A DNA stretch of 64,000 bases. It comes from CAZFLN01 sp964519905. GTDB taxonomy: Bacteria; Patescibacteriota; Microgenomatia; UBA1400; UBA1396. Positions 51,472-61,700 of the stretch are shown piece by piece. Each line of letters opens with the position of its first letter. The first letter of the stretch is position 1. The notes beneath the pieces were generated by a model that made no database searches, was not told the origin of the DNA, and saw nothing but the letters and a program-made list of their open reading frames with translations. A program made the position numbers and the translations under genes. The DNA lies in NCBI GenBank assembly GCA_964519905.1, contig CAZFLN010000002.1:19815-83814 (forward strand), given 5' to 3'.

Positions 51472-52353
51472 TCAGCTCTCCCATCCCCACTCAAGTGCTT
51501 CACGATACCTTCCTCTACGATCCACAATTTTTTTTAGCTGAGAAAACAGACATGTACAAAGAATCAAGATCAGAGTAATTATTCCTACGAGAAGCGGCCA
51601 GGCTGCGACGGACTTCCAAATCGAAACAAAAATCATAAAAAATAGAGTAATGATTCTCTCTGTCACATCTTTTAGTGCAACCAAGTTGCTCTCCTTAAAA
51701 AAGAGAAAGAGAGCAAAGAGACACATATAAAGAGGCACCAATGGTTGTGAGAGAAGTGTTCCGTACACACCATTCGGTTGCCACTCACCAAAAACAAAAT
51801 AAATGGGCACTGAGACGAAAATGAGAATGATTACCCCAGAAACGAGCATGTTATGCAAAGAATTATAGATTTTTGAAGTATGCGGAAAATACGGACTTTC
51901 CTTTTCACTAGAGTAAAAATTCTGTGAAATATACACCCCGTAAACAGCAATCCAAGAAAGCCAAAAGCCGAGTGAATCACGCCAATACGAAAAAATTGCA
52001 AGAATCCCTACCCAAAAGACCATCCACCAGATATGAATTGGCCGTCCCATGGCAAGCGATACCGATTGCCACAGAGCCATAAAACTCGCTCTCCAGAGAG
52101 AGCCACTCGCGCCGCTCAAGTTCCAGTACACACCAACCATCACCATGCACAAAAAAACGTGCGGCCAAAACCAAAACTGCAATGGAGCTAAAATACTCTG
52201 AAAAAGACCGATATTCGCCCCACTCGCTGCGGTAAGGTGAGAGACGCCTGCTGCACGAGCAGTAGTTCGCAACTCCTTTGAAAAGCCCTCGTCGTGACCA
52301 AACAAGAACCCCCACCCCAATGCCTGGGCGTCAAGCCAAATATTAAAATTCAT
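51472..52353 (-). CDS. comEC: ComEC membrane-channel domain
   Basis: The 293-aa protein matches the competence domain of ComEC, the inner-membrane DNA channel: GWGFLFGHDEGFSKELRTTA, GVSHLTAASGANIGLF and LWRASFMALWQSVSLAMGRP, with about seven membrane segments. The N-terminal OB domain and the C-terminal MBL domain are missing from this frame. The ATG at 52353 overlaps the end of the preceding 91-codon ORF by 11 bp. Confidence 0.88.
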   Translation of the reverse strand: MNFNIWLDAQALGWGFLFGHDEGFSKELRTTARAAGVSHLTAASGANIGLFQSILAPLQFWFWPHVFLCMVMVGVYWNLSGASGSLWRASFMALWQSVSLAMGRPIHIWWMVFWVGILAIFSYWRDSLGFWLSWIAVYGVYISQNFYSSEKESPYFPHTSKIYNSLHNMLVSGVIILIFVSVPIYFVFGEWQPNGVYGTLLSQPLVPLYMCLFALFLFFKESNLVALKDVTERIITLFFMIFVSIWKSVAAWPLLVGIITLILILCTCLFSQLKKIVDRRGRYREALEWGWES

Positions 52354-52618
52354 ATAAAAACCCAAATGTCTCTATTTTAATTATTGAATTTTTATCGAAC
52401 AAATCATTGTTTTTAAAAATGAATAACAGTGTGTCAGAAAGCACGATGGGTTGTTTGCACCAGATATGGAGTTGAAAAGTGTTAAAAACCAGAGGACGGA
52501 CACTTCTGCTTTCCGAAAGAAAATCATGTATTCGAGAACAAAAACAAACAACGAAATATGAGAAGTATTCGTAAATAAACATGTTAAACGAATATAATGC
52601 GTGAATATAAATACTCAT
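52343..52618 (-). CDS. 91-aa ORF between comEA and comEC (possible ComEC N-terminus)
   Basis: I do not recognise the product. Its ATG overlaps the comEA stop as ATGA, and its end overlaps the comEC start, so it behaves like a real coupled gene. It has a hydrophobic N-terminal segment followed by a beta-rich stretch (PLVFNTFQLHIWCKQPIVLS), as expected for the poorly conserved N-terminal membrane/OB part of ComEC. Its base composition is AT-rich. It could also be the decayed 5' end of comEC. Confidence 0.42.
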   Translation of the reverse strand: MSIYIHALYSFNMFIYEYFSYFVVCFCSRIHDFLSESRSVRPLVFNTFQLHIWCKQPIVLSDTLLFIFKNNDLFDKNSIIKIETFGFLYEF

Positions 52619-53274
52619 AAAGAAAATACTTCTAAAACACTTTTTGCAAGGTTCTCTGAAAGTCCACTCCTCGAAAAAAAATCTTCCCTGGAAGAATATG
52701 GCTGCCCTTCTAAGATCTTGGTAGCTCGAGCGGTTCCAATTCCCGCAACAGACATAAGATCAGAGGAGCTCGCCATATTTACGTTTTTCTCCACTGATAC
52801 GTTCGTATTATTCTTGAGATCAGCCGGATGAATAGAGATATCTTCCCCCTGGAAAGGCACATATACTTTCTCTTGATCTGCTACCCGCCTGGCTAAATTC
52901 AATGACTGGTGAATATATCTCTGATCTGCCTGAGAATGAAACCCTCCTGCCTGGAGAAAGACTTCTTGCAATCGAGAATCACCACTTACTTGATAAACAC
53001 CAGGCTTTTCTACTGCTCCAGCAATCTCCACAAACGCGTGACCCTGAGTATTTTCCTGGAGTTCTGGAGAAAACTGCTGCCTCCAGGCTTCCTGCCAAGC
53101 ATCTGAATGAGGCAAATACACTTGAGGAGTACTCTGAAAAACAACCTTATGAAGGCTAAAAATTGCTCCAGCCAGAGTAAAACTCCCGAGGATACTCGAG
53201 AGTATTCCGAGCAAGTACTGCGGAGAAAAAATCTTCCAGAGAGAAAAACTGGAACTGGTTGAAGAGAAATGCAT
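52615..53274 (-). CDS. comEA: ComEA-like DNA receptor
   Basis: ComEA binds incoming double-stranded DNA on the outer side of the membrane. The 219-aa protein has a membrane anchor (about 20-45), an SLBB domain (FVEIAGAVEKPGVYQV, about 85-145) and a C-terminal helix-hairpin-helix (ASSSDLMSVAGIGTARATKI). The ATG at 53274 is preferred to a TTG at 53304. It starts the com operon, downstream of leuS on the same strand. Confidence 0.92.
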   Translation of the reverse strand: MHFSSTSSSFSLWKIFSPQYLLGILSSILGSFTLAGAIFSLHKVVFQSTPQVYLPHSDAWQEAWRQQFSPELQENTQGHAFVEIAGAVEKPGVYQVSGDSRLQEVFLQAGGFHSQADQRYIHQSLNLARRVADQEKVYVPFQGEDISIHPADLKNNTNVSVEKNVNMASSSDLMSVAGIGTARATKILEGQPYSSREDFFSRSGLSENLAKSVLEVFSL

Positions 53275-53309
53275 GACTCTGAGTGAAACAGAGAATACGA
53301 ACAAATCCC

Positions 53310-55832
53310 TTACAAGCCGACTACGAAATTCAGTATTTTTCCTGGTACAAAGATTGTTTTTCGAACGTCTTTTCCGTCTAACGCGCGCTGCACGCCTGCT
53401 TGCTCCTTGGCAAGAGACTCAAGCTTCGCTTGATCAGTGGATACATCTGTATCAACCTCTATCGCGGCACGTAGTTTGCCATTTACTTGGATCGCAACCG
53501 TCACTGTATCCTGAGAAAGATATTTCTCATCTGCTTGTGGCCAAGGAGATACATGAACAGAAGAAAAGTCGGAAACACCTTGCTTTGAACGTAAGTTTTG
53601 ATACAAAGCCTCCGCCATGTATGGAGCAAATGGCGCCAACAGCTGCACAAATAACTGAGCGTCTGTCACAGACAATGTACTGCCCTTCCAAGCGTTCATC
53701 ACCTCCATCAAACGAGCAATACAGGTGTTGTACTTTAATTCCGCTAAATCGGCAGAATTATCGCGAATAGCGCGGTGTAAGGCAGCTAATACGGAGCGAT
53801 CACTCGAGTCACCATCCTCCACTGACATAACCTGCTGCCAGACTTTCTGCAACCACTTATGCATGGCGTGCATGCCAGAGTCACGGAAATCACCACCTTG
53901 GTCATACGGACCCAAGAACATGAGGTACGTTCGCAGAGCGTCCGCTCCATACTTCTCGATGTATTCATCTGGATTTACGACGTTGCCCTTAGACTTACTC
54001 ATCTTGGCGCCGTCTTTGATTATCAAGCCATGCCCAAAGAGATATGGGAACGGTTCTTCAAAATCGAGGTATCCCCAATCTTTTAAGGCCATGGTAACGA
54101 ATCGAGAATAGAGCAAATGCAACACGGCATGCTCTGCTCCACCGATGTAGGCGTCGACCGGGAACCATTGTGAGGACTTTACTCCATTTTCTTGTTGCCC
54201 ACGAGCCGCAGAAAGAACCGGAAACGGCTCAGAGTTAGCATTTGCATGCCCAACACTTGGATAGCGTAAAAAGTACCAGGATGAGTCCAAGAACGTGTCG
54301 GAGACATCTGTCTCTCGAATAGCTTGACTTCCGCAACCTGGACACTCGACATGCTTCCAAGAATCTGGCGCGTTATCAAGCGGAGAGCTTCCGTCTCCTT
54401 GAGGTTGATACTCATCAAGGTGCGGGAGTAAAACTGGCAAACTTTCTTCAGAAACAACATGCCAACCAGGCATATCAGAACGCTCGCCAGAATGGTTATC
54501 TGCACAACTCTGACAAAAAACCATTGGAATCGGTGGTCCCCAGTATCGCTGTCGAGAAATCAGCCAATCGCGCAGGTGATAATTTTGACGCTGCTGAGCA
54601 AACCCAGAGTCGGTCATCCAAGCTTGTATGGCTTGCTTGCCTGCTCCAGTGGCAGATTGACCAGAAAAATCACTAGAATTTTCGAGCATTCCTTCTGGAG
54701 AAACGACTTGAATACTTGGCAGATTGTACTGGGTTGCAAACTCGGCATCCCGTTCATCATGTGCCGGCACTCCCATCACCGCCCCGGTCCCAACATCAGT
54801 GAGAACGTAATCTGCTACCCAAACAGGAATTTTTTCGCCTGTTGCTGGATTTACTACGTATGAACCAGTAAAAACGCCTGTTTTTTCGCGAGCAATTTTT
54901 CGTTCTTGTTCAGATTTATTCTTGGATTGAGCGACATATGCGTCGACCTCAACCTGCTTTTCTGGAGTGGCTAACCCTTCCACAGCTGGATGCTCTGGGG
55001 CTAACACTAAGTAAGTTGCCCCAAAAATTGTTTCCCAATACGTGGTCCAAACGGTAATTTTCTGAGAAGAATCAACAACAGTAAAGTCAATTTCCAGACC
55101 GTTTTTTCGACCGATCCAGTTCTGCTGTGCAGTAGTCACTTTGCTTGGCCACTTCAGGCCAGTGTGACTCTGTCCATGGACATCTGTCCAGGAATAATCA
55201 GCAATGTTATCCAAAAGTTGATCGGCGTACTCAGTAATTCGGAAGTACCAGCTCGACATTTCTCGGCGCTCAACAAGAGATTTGCAACGCTCACATTGTC
55301 CATTTTCTACTTGCTCATCCGCCAAAACGGTTTTACAAGAAGGACACCAGTTCACCAGAGCAACGTCTTTGTAGGCCAAACCATTTTTAAACATCTGGAT
55401 AAACAGCCATTGGGTCCAACGATAGTACTCTGGATCGTATGTTTCCAAGCGGTTTTCCCAAGCAAAACCATCCCCAATCATTCCCAACTGGCGATAAAAA
55501 TTCTCTTGGGAAATTTTCGCCTGCTCCTGAGGGTGACGACCAACTTTGATGGCATAGTTTTCAGAGTGAATTCCAAATCCGTCCAGACCAATAGGCTCAA
55601 AAACATCAAAACCTTGCATACGACGGAATCGACCATGCACATCGGCTCCAGTAAAGGCATACATATTTCCCACATGCAGCCCTTCGGCAGATGGATATGG
55701 GAACATCATCAAGTTGTAGTATGGTCGCTCTGCATTGTGAAAATCTGGCTGATACACTCGTTTTTCTCGCCAAAGCTCTCTATAGGCTTGCTCAATGGCT
55801 TTGGTATCAAAACTGGTAAAAACTGTGGACAT
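53310..55832 (-). CDS. leuS: Leucyl-tRNA synthetase
   Basis: This class I synthetase charges tRNA-Leu. The 840-aa protein has the HIGH-like motif GLHVGNMYAFTGADVHGRF, a zinc-type insert (CPSCKTVLADEQVENGQCER), the CP1 editing domain and KMSKSKGNVVNP. Two ATGs exist: 55838 directly abuts the TATACT box (55839-55844), whereas 55832 lies 6 nt from it, the usual spacing in this window, so 55832 was chosen. Confidence 0.96.
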   Translation of the reverse strand: MSTVFTSFDTKAIEQAYRELWREKRVYQPDFHNAERPYYNLMMFPYPSAEGLHVGNMYAFTGADVHGRFRRMQGFDVFEPIGLDGFGIHSENYAIKVGRHPQEQAKISQENFYRQLGMIGDGFAWENRLETYDPEYYRWTQWLFIQMFKNGLAYKDVALVNWCPSCKTVLADEQVENGQCERCKSLVERREMSSWYFRITEYADQLLDNIADYSWTDVHGQSHTGLKWPSKVTTAQQNWIGRKNGLEIDFTVVDSSQKITVWTTYWETIFGATYLVLAPEHPAVEGLATPEKQVEVDAYVAQSKNKSEQERKIAREKTGVFTGSYVVNPATGEKIPVWVADYVLTDVGTGAVMGVPAHDERDAEFATQYNLPSIQVVSPEGMLENSSDFSGQSATGAGKQAIQAWMTDSGFAQQRQNYHLRDWLISRQRYWGPPIPMVFCQSCADNHSGERSDMPGWHVVSEESLPVLLPHLDEYQPQGDGSSPLDNAPDSWKHVECPGCGSQAIRETDVSDTFLDSSWYFLRYPSVGHANANSEPFPVLSAARGQQENGVKSSQWFPVDAYIGGAEHAVLHLLYSRFVTMALKDWGYLDFEEPFPYLFGHGLIIKDGAKMSKSKGNVVNPDEYIEKYGADALRTYLMFLGPYDQGGDFRDSGMHAMHKWLQKVWQQVMSVEDGDSSDRSVLAALHRAIRDNSADLAELKYNTCIARLMEVMNAWKGSTLSVTDAQLFVQLLAPFAPYMAEALYQNLRSKQGVSDFSSVHVSPWPQADEKYLSQDTVTVAIQVNGKLRAAIEVDTDVSTDQAKLESLAKEQAGVQRALDGKDVRKTIFVPGKILNFVVGL

Positions 55833-55903
55833 AGCCATAGTATACAGGAAAAACGCTTTCCCAGGCAGAGAATTGATGTTCTACGGAAGTCTCGACGGCT
55901 GTG

Positions 55904-55909
55904 TATACT
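55904..55909 (+). promoter_or_regulatory. -10 box for the 55919 gene
   Basis: TATACT ends 9 nt before the ATG at 55919 and decides that start over the in-frame codon at 55901, which lies upstream of the box. Confidence 0.55.
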
Positions 55910-55918
55910 AAAACCATC

Positions 55919-56584
55919 ATGCTGCCCATACTTGCCGGAATTCTTGGTACTTTTTTTACGATCATTTGGGTTTCGGTCCCAGAACTACAACCTTGGGGTC
56001 TCCAGGCAACAGCAGCGTTCTTTCTGCTCTACTTTGCCAGTACGCGATTTGCAGAGAAACAAACGTTGCGATTCCTTCCACCTCGAGATACGCTCCATAG
56101 CATTTTCTTGACGGCTGGAGCAGGCATTTTAGTTGGCTCCACTGGCGGGACTCAGTCTCCATTTCTCTTGGTCTTACCCGTAACTGTCTTTTTCTGTACA
56201 CTCACTCTCCCCTTGGGAGCGGTCTTGACACAAACACTCGGATTAAGCTTAATCTTGTGGATCACCCACTCTGGACATTGGAGCCAACTTGACGTAACAA
56301 AATTTTTACTCCTTCCCTTGCTCTTACCGATGATTATTCTTGCACGCCTGGAGATTGATCAATCTCGACACAGTCGACACGCCGAGTTCTTGGCAAATGA
56401 AAAACTGCAAAAACAAGCGCAAGATGCACTTCTGTTTCTTACGACCGTAGTTGGTCCTAAAATTCAAACTATTCAATTATTCCTCCAACAATCCAGTGAA
56501 AACAGGGAACAAGCTAACCAACAACTTGAGATACTACGACAAGACATTCGAGCCTTCTCACATGATCTGGAGGAGCATGGCTAA
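55919..56584 (+). CDS. Membrane protein with C-terminal coiled coil
   Basis: The 221-aa protein has about five or six membrane segments (residues 1-145) followed by a cytoplasmic coiled coil of about 70 residues (KLQKQAQDALLF, QQLEILRQDIRAFSHDLEEH). The layout is that of a sensor-kinase N-terminal half, but no phosphoacceptor or ATPase domain follows. The next gene starts inside its last codons (8-bp overlap). Function unknown. Confidence 0.6.
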   Translation: MLPILAGILGTFFTIIWVSVPELQPWGLQATAAFFLLYFASTRFAEKQTLRFLPPRDTLHSIFLTAGAGILVGSTGGTQSPFLLVLPVTVFFCTLTLPLGAVLTQTLGLSLILWITHSGHWSQLDVTKFLLLPLLLPMIILARLEIDQSRHSRHAEFLANEKLQKQAQDALLFLTTVVGPKIQTIQLFLQQSSENREQANQQLEILRQDIRAFSHDLEEHG

Positions 56585-57344
56585 AAAAACAAAAACATAC
56601 TTGCCAAAAACTAAAACCAGGCTTCCTCTCTGGCTTGTTTTATTTGCTGGACTCGGGCTTGGCTTGTATCAGGCTCAGAACAACCAAGTGCTGGCACTCG
56701 AAACCATGACTTCGCCAAATTATTCGATTCAAATGGGAAACTTCAATATTACGAGTGGTGAAAAATCGAGTAGCAGCTACACCATGACCGACACCGTCGG
56801 AGAGCTCACCCCTGGGCAGTTCGACAGCACTGGGTACACTGTTCTCTCTGGCTTCCAATATATTTATGCCCTTCCAGAATTTAGTTTTCGGATCTCAAAA
56901 CTGAACATCGATCTCGGTACACTTGATCCAGGGAATTTTCATTCCGACAGTAACGAGCTCATCATCACGACCCGGTCCGCTGGTTATACCATTTTGGCCC
57001 AAGCACAACATCAACTCAGAACCCCTCAAAACTCTGAAATTGCCGCTACAACCTGCGATGTACTCTGCACTCTCAATTCAGCCAATCTCTGGGTCAATCC
57101 AGTGAATACGGGCTTTGGATACCGAGTGACTGGCCCGCATGCGAGTTCTGACTTTTCGCCAGCCAATACATTCCGACCGTTTGCCAGTGCAGCAAACAGT
57201 GAGCCTGCACAAACAATCGCTGCTCATAACACACTTGTTACCGACGAAATCCATACAGTTACCTATCAAGCCAGCATATCCGAAAGTCAACCTGCTGGTT
57301 CATATAGCACTGTTATAAATTTTACGGCTGTACCAAACTATTAA
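56577..57344 (+). CDS. Exported beta-rich protein
   Basis: The 255-aa protein has a basic N-terminus, one hydrophobic segment (about 16-38) that is a signal peptide or anchor, and a Ser/Thr/Asn-rich beta region (SPNYSIQMGNFNITSGEKSS, YTVLSGFQYIY). It ends in TVINFTAVPNY, like surface proteins with a terminal beta strand. The ATG at 56577 has a GGAGG ribosome site in the upstream gene. Function unknown; probably a surface component made with its membrane partner. Confidence 0.65.
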   Translation: MAKKTKTYLPKTKTRLPLWLVLFAGLGLGLYQAQNNQVLALETMTSPNYSIQMGNFNITSGEKSSSSYTMTDTVGELTPGQFDSTGYTVLSGFQYIYALPEFSFRISKLNIDLGTLDPGNFHSDSNELIITTRSAGYTILAQAQHQLRTPQNSEIAATTCDVLCTLNSANLWVNPVNTGFGYRVTGPHASSDFSPANTFRPFASAANSEPAQTIAAHNTLVTDEIHTVTYQASISESQPAGSYSTVINFTAVPNY

Positions 57345-57556
57345 TTTTATTATCGCTTATTTTGCGATTATAATAATTTTCCGAATTATTCTCCGATCTT
57401 AATTCGTGAAACAATATAAACGTGTCATCCAGAAGGATTTTACAAAACGCTTAAAGAATTTTGCGTAAAAAATAGTGAGCGCAATATTACTTCACAAAAA
57501 CCGCATAATACACGAGCGGATATTAAAACGAGCCTTGCGGAAAAAAGAGGAAAACG
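57345..57556. other. AT-rich intergenic region with weak hairpin
   Basis: ATCGC/GCGAT (around 57355-57380) followed by TATAATAATTTT could end the 57344 gene. Nothing else recognisable is seen; it separates two convergent genes. Confidence 0.4.
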
Positions 57557-58333
57557 CTACACTCTCCATAAGGAAAAAGCCTCGTCTATGCCCTGTAAGG
57601 TCAAGAACACCCTATCTTGCATGACAGAGTCTTCAAGTACAAGCCAAGAAAGAGATTGAATCTCCGTAAGAACCGAAACAGAAATGCCACCAATCTGCGA
57701 TATTTGCGTATGATGCAATTTTTTTTCTCCATCTAAAATCAATAGCAATCGATCAATCTCTTTGCTTGCTTCCTCAAGACATGTATATGACTGTTGAGCC
57801 AGTACTGAGAAACGAGTATCTTGCCAGGAAATTAGTGACTGATCTCCCTCAGTGTGTAGAACCAACGTCTTCCCTTGCACTCTTTGAATTTGACGAATCA
57901 ACATCTCTGGAACCGAGCCTGGAAGGGCCCAAATCCCTGGAAGAACACAAACTCCAGAGTATTCTTTTAACGCACCGCGAACAGTTGAAAGAGACTTTGG
58001 CATGACCTCAGAGAGATTCAAACCCAAGAGAGATATTGACTTATTCCCTTTTAAAAACATTTGAAATGCGGCAAAATCGGCTGATACACGATCACGCCCA
58101 GACTTGGTTAATCGAAAGACTGATCTCCCGGAAATTGCCCGCTTTTGCACCCAGCCTTTTGACTGCGCTTTGAGCATCGCTCCCCGCCAGGAACTGGCAG
58201 AGTACTCTGGCCTGAGCGAAGCAAAATCTTCATAACTCAATCCCACCTCAAATCTGGGTTCTCGATCATCGAGAAGCGACAAATATTGCCCACCGCTCAA
58301 GAGCCAAAGTGATTCCCGCAAGACGTTTTTCAC
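57557..58333 (-). CDS. PaaX-like winged-helix regulator
   Basis: The 258-aa protein has an N-terminal winged helix (YEDFASLRPEYSASSWRGAM, KAQSKGWVQKRAISGRSVFR, LTKSGRDRVSADF, about residues 30-95) and a C-terminal alpha/beta region (GVCVLPGIWALPGSVPE). The layout resembles PaaX-type repressors. It is divergent from the giant surface gene across 387 bp, so control of that gene is a reasonable guess. Confidence 0.65.
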   Translation of the reverse strand: MKNVLRESLWLLSGGQYLSLLDDREPRFEVGLSYEDFASLRPEYSASSWRGAMLKAQSKGWVQKRAISGRSVFRLTKSGRDRVSADFAAFQMFLKGNKSISLLGLNLSEVMPKSLSTVRGALKEYSGVCVLPGIWALPGSVPEMLIRQIQRVQGKTLVLHTEGDQSLISWQDTRFSVLAQQSYTCLEEASKEIDRLLLILDGEKKLHHTQISQIGGISVSVLTEIQSLSWLVLEDSVMQDRVFLTLQGIDEAFSLWRV

Positions 58334-58720
58334 TTTTCACCAACTTTCGGAAATAAATCGAAAATAAACTCCCCCTGGAAGCGGAAATAACTACAACTAA
58401 AAAGAGGCAATCCGACTATTCCAGAGGAAAACAGTGATGTTTTGTTTTTCATTACTGAATTTATAACATCAAAACAATTCACACGTCAACAAGCACCAGG
58501 GGAAAAGAACGACTGATGATATGTTTAATAACTTTTAGATACATATAAAATCTTGTGAAAAAACAAAAAAATCGTGCGAAAAAAAGTGTGACAAAAAGCC
58601 AGGGAAGAATTGCCTGGAAAATGATCAAGGTGTCGGTTTGCAGTCAGGCAGAAAGTCAGGTACGCTAGATCCTAAACAACACTCTAATTCTTTCTAATTT
58701 CAGACTAAAAACCAATAAAC
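58334..58720. promoter_or_regulatory. Regulatory region upstream of the giant surface gene
   Basis: No gene is seen in these 387 bp. A promoter TTGCAG (58638-58643), 17 bp, TACGCT (58661-58666) lies 54 bp before the giant gene start. Upstream, clustered A-tracts (58556-58608) suggest bent DNA, and AAAACA-GTGA-TGTTTT near 58425-58440 is an inverted repeat that might bind a regulator. Confidence 0.5.
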
Positions 58721-61700
58721 ATGCACCTGCCCAATCTGCTCCATTCTCTGCGTGTTTCTGCGGTAGAAAATTACCGCAATTGGTTGTTGGATCAGGGCCT
58801 CAGTAAAAAAACGGTTGAAAACTATGTTTCGGATCTGCGTCGATGGGTAGCCTGGTTAGAAGAAAATCCAGAGGAAGTTTTTGAAGATTTATCTGTATCT
58901 GCAGAAAAGTACCTCGAGAGGCTTGCTGTCAGTCATCCGGCAACAACCGTACAACGTCGTTTTGCCGCTCTTCGCCGCTTTGCCGAACTCACGTCCAAGA
59001 ACTCTGAATTGGGCTGGAAATTCCTTTCTCCGCTCTTTGCAACCTCAGTTCAACAACCTTCTGTCTGGACTGAGTGGGTTAATGCTTTTGGATTAGCACT
59101 CACAAGCGCTGGCTGCAATGAAGCTCAACGCCAAAATTTCCTTGGTGACGTGCAACTCTTTCTCGCTCGTTTCCAAAATCAAGACTTAGAGCAAATCCTG
59201 ACAAAATACGAAGTTGCCCGGTACCTGAGGGAGTTGCGCCAGCGAGGTGCCAATACACAAAACCTCCAAGAAACCCAAAAAAGCCTCAAAGCCTTTGCCC
59301 AGTGGGCTACGGAGGCAGGCTACCTGCTCAACAATCCGTTTGGATCTTGGCTCTCACGAATTTTCCAGAGAAATACCTTCCAGCCAACTCAATTTTCTCC
59401 AAACCAAGATTCACTTACGGCTCTTCCTGTCTGGCAACGTTGGTACTCAGCATATATTCGATCCCCTTTGAGTACTGCGCTCCATGTCTTTGTACTGATG
59501 ATCATGGCTTCTCTACTTTCTGTATTTGCCTATCAGCAATTCAGGCAGAATGTTGAAACACCATTTGCCTACCCAAGTAGTCCAGTGCGACCAAATCGTT
59601 TCCTCAGCTTCCAGGGACGGCTGACTGATTCAGTGGGAACACCCATTACCACAGCCAGCAATGTCCGCTTTACGCTCCATGATGCAGCTACCGGGGGAAA
59701 CCAGTTGTGGGACTCGAGCGTCTGTTCAATTACTCCAGACCAAGATGGAATTTTTTCTACTCGCCTCGGGGCCGACTGTGGAACTGAGGTCCCTGAAAGC
59801 ATATTCAGCGAACGCGCCAATGTGTGGTTAGAAATTCATGTTGGTGGTGAAACACTCAGTCCTCGACAACCAATCAGTAGCGTTCCGTATGCATTGAACA
59901 CAGAAACAGTTCAAGGATACCCAATTGATTTACTCGGAAATGTCAATACAATTCCCGTCATTAACTCCAGTGGACAAATTTCCATTGCCGCATTGAACCC
60001 AAGTATTGTTTCTTCTTCTGGCACATTCTCCATTGAAGGAGAAAGCCTTACACTCCTGACTGGAGCCGGTGGAGATATTACACTCCAACCAGGAACCGGT
60101 GGCGAGATTAATCTTGGAGCCAACACAGACATTTCTGGAAACTTGACCGCCAATGGCACCATTACTTTTTCCAGTCTTACCGACGGCTTAGTCCGCTCTA
60201 CTTCTGGCGTTCTCTCTGGTGGAGCAACCATTGATCTTGGAACGGAAACCACCGGACAAATTAACCTTGGCTCTCAAGTCACCGGCACTCTCCCTATCGC
60301 CAATGGTGGCACCAACTCCACCGCTACTCCAACTGCAGGTGGTATCGCCTACGGGAACGGCTCTGCCTACGCTTTCACAGCCGCTGGCGTAAATGGACAG
60401 TGTTTGCAGTCAAATGGCTCTGGCGCCCCAACCTGGGGTAGCTGTGCGGCTGGCGCGATTACCGGTTCTGGTACAACCAACTTTGTAGCTCGCTGGACTG
60501 GGACAGACACCATCGGGACCGGCGTACTGTATGACGATGGAACAAATGTCGGTATTGGGACAGTCTCTCCTGGCGCGAAATTGGAGGCTGTTGCCCAGTC
60601 TGATGGAGTTGCATTCATGTCTAGACCTTCAGACACGAGTTCTTACACTGGACTGAGGGTAGTCGGCACAACAAACTCTACCGTTTACAACCTCATCAGT
60701 GCATACGGAAACAACTCTAACCGAATGACGAACCTCACCTACCAGTGGGCAGGAAGCAACGTCAGCACTTGGGGATTCACCAACAGCGTCGGCACCAACG
60801 AAGTCGCAGTCAATCTTTATAATCCGGCAGGTGGTGGAGCTCACACACCACTTCTTATTCAATCCATCTTCCAAGGAACGGGGACGAATGCCTTTAGGGG
60901 TTTGAACATCGCTCCGACTATCGACCAAGTGGGCACCGGTATCACCCGTGGTATCCATATCCAACCGAACCTCATAAATGCTCCTGACTGGCGAGCAATT
61001 GAGATTACAAACAACTCCGGATACGGCATCTACCAGAGTGGAGTTTCAGTACAAAACCATTTTGCAGGGAGTCTGGGGATTGGATCACTTTCCCAAACCG
61101 CACAAACAAACCACATGCTTGATATTGCATCCAATAGAGATCTTGTAGGAAGCTCTGGATTGCGAGTAAGGTACCCCGGATCTGCGATTCTAGATGATGG
61201 AGAGTTTGCAGCCATGGCACACCGAGGTGGGAGGTATGCTCTCTATGCAAAAGCTGATCCCAGTATGGCCGGGGCCGCCCTTATAGAGGGACTGACCCGT
61301 ATGAATGGTGATTTGTTCTTTGAACGCGACAGCACCTCTCAGCTTTCACGCATGTTCTTTGGCCCTAGCAACGCATCAAGCGCCACTGGCGACAACCGAG
61401 CCACGATCGTTGGCTTGTCAGGTAGCTTGGGCAATCCTGACAACGGCCTTATCTTAGCCGTGAGTACTCACCTCAGCGGCACCGCAGCTTCTCCAGTTTA
61501 CACTCGATCAAATGGTGTGGTGAACCCATTAGGGGTTCGATTGTTGAATAACCAATTCCAAATCTTCAACGACTCCGTCGGTGTGGCTGACAATGTTGCG
61601 TACACTCCAAATGTGCTCTTCACTCTCAATGCTGCCACTGGCAACGTCGGTATCGGCGACACTACCCCAGCCTACGCCCTCACCGTCGGAAACGGTGACT

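Noticed and set aside
58721..59350. Active tyrosine recombinase at the start of the giant gene
   Set aside because: Only core-binding domains are seen; the catalytic domain with the R-H-R-Y residues is missing before the membrane helix.
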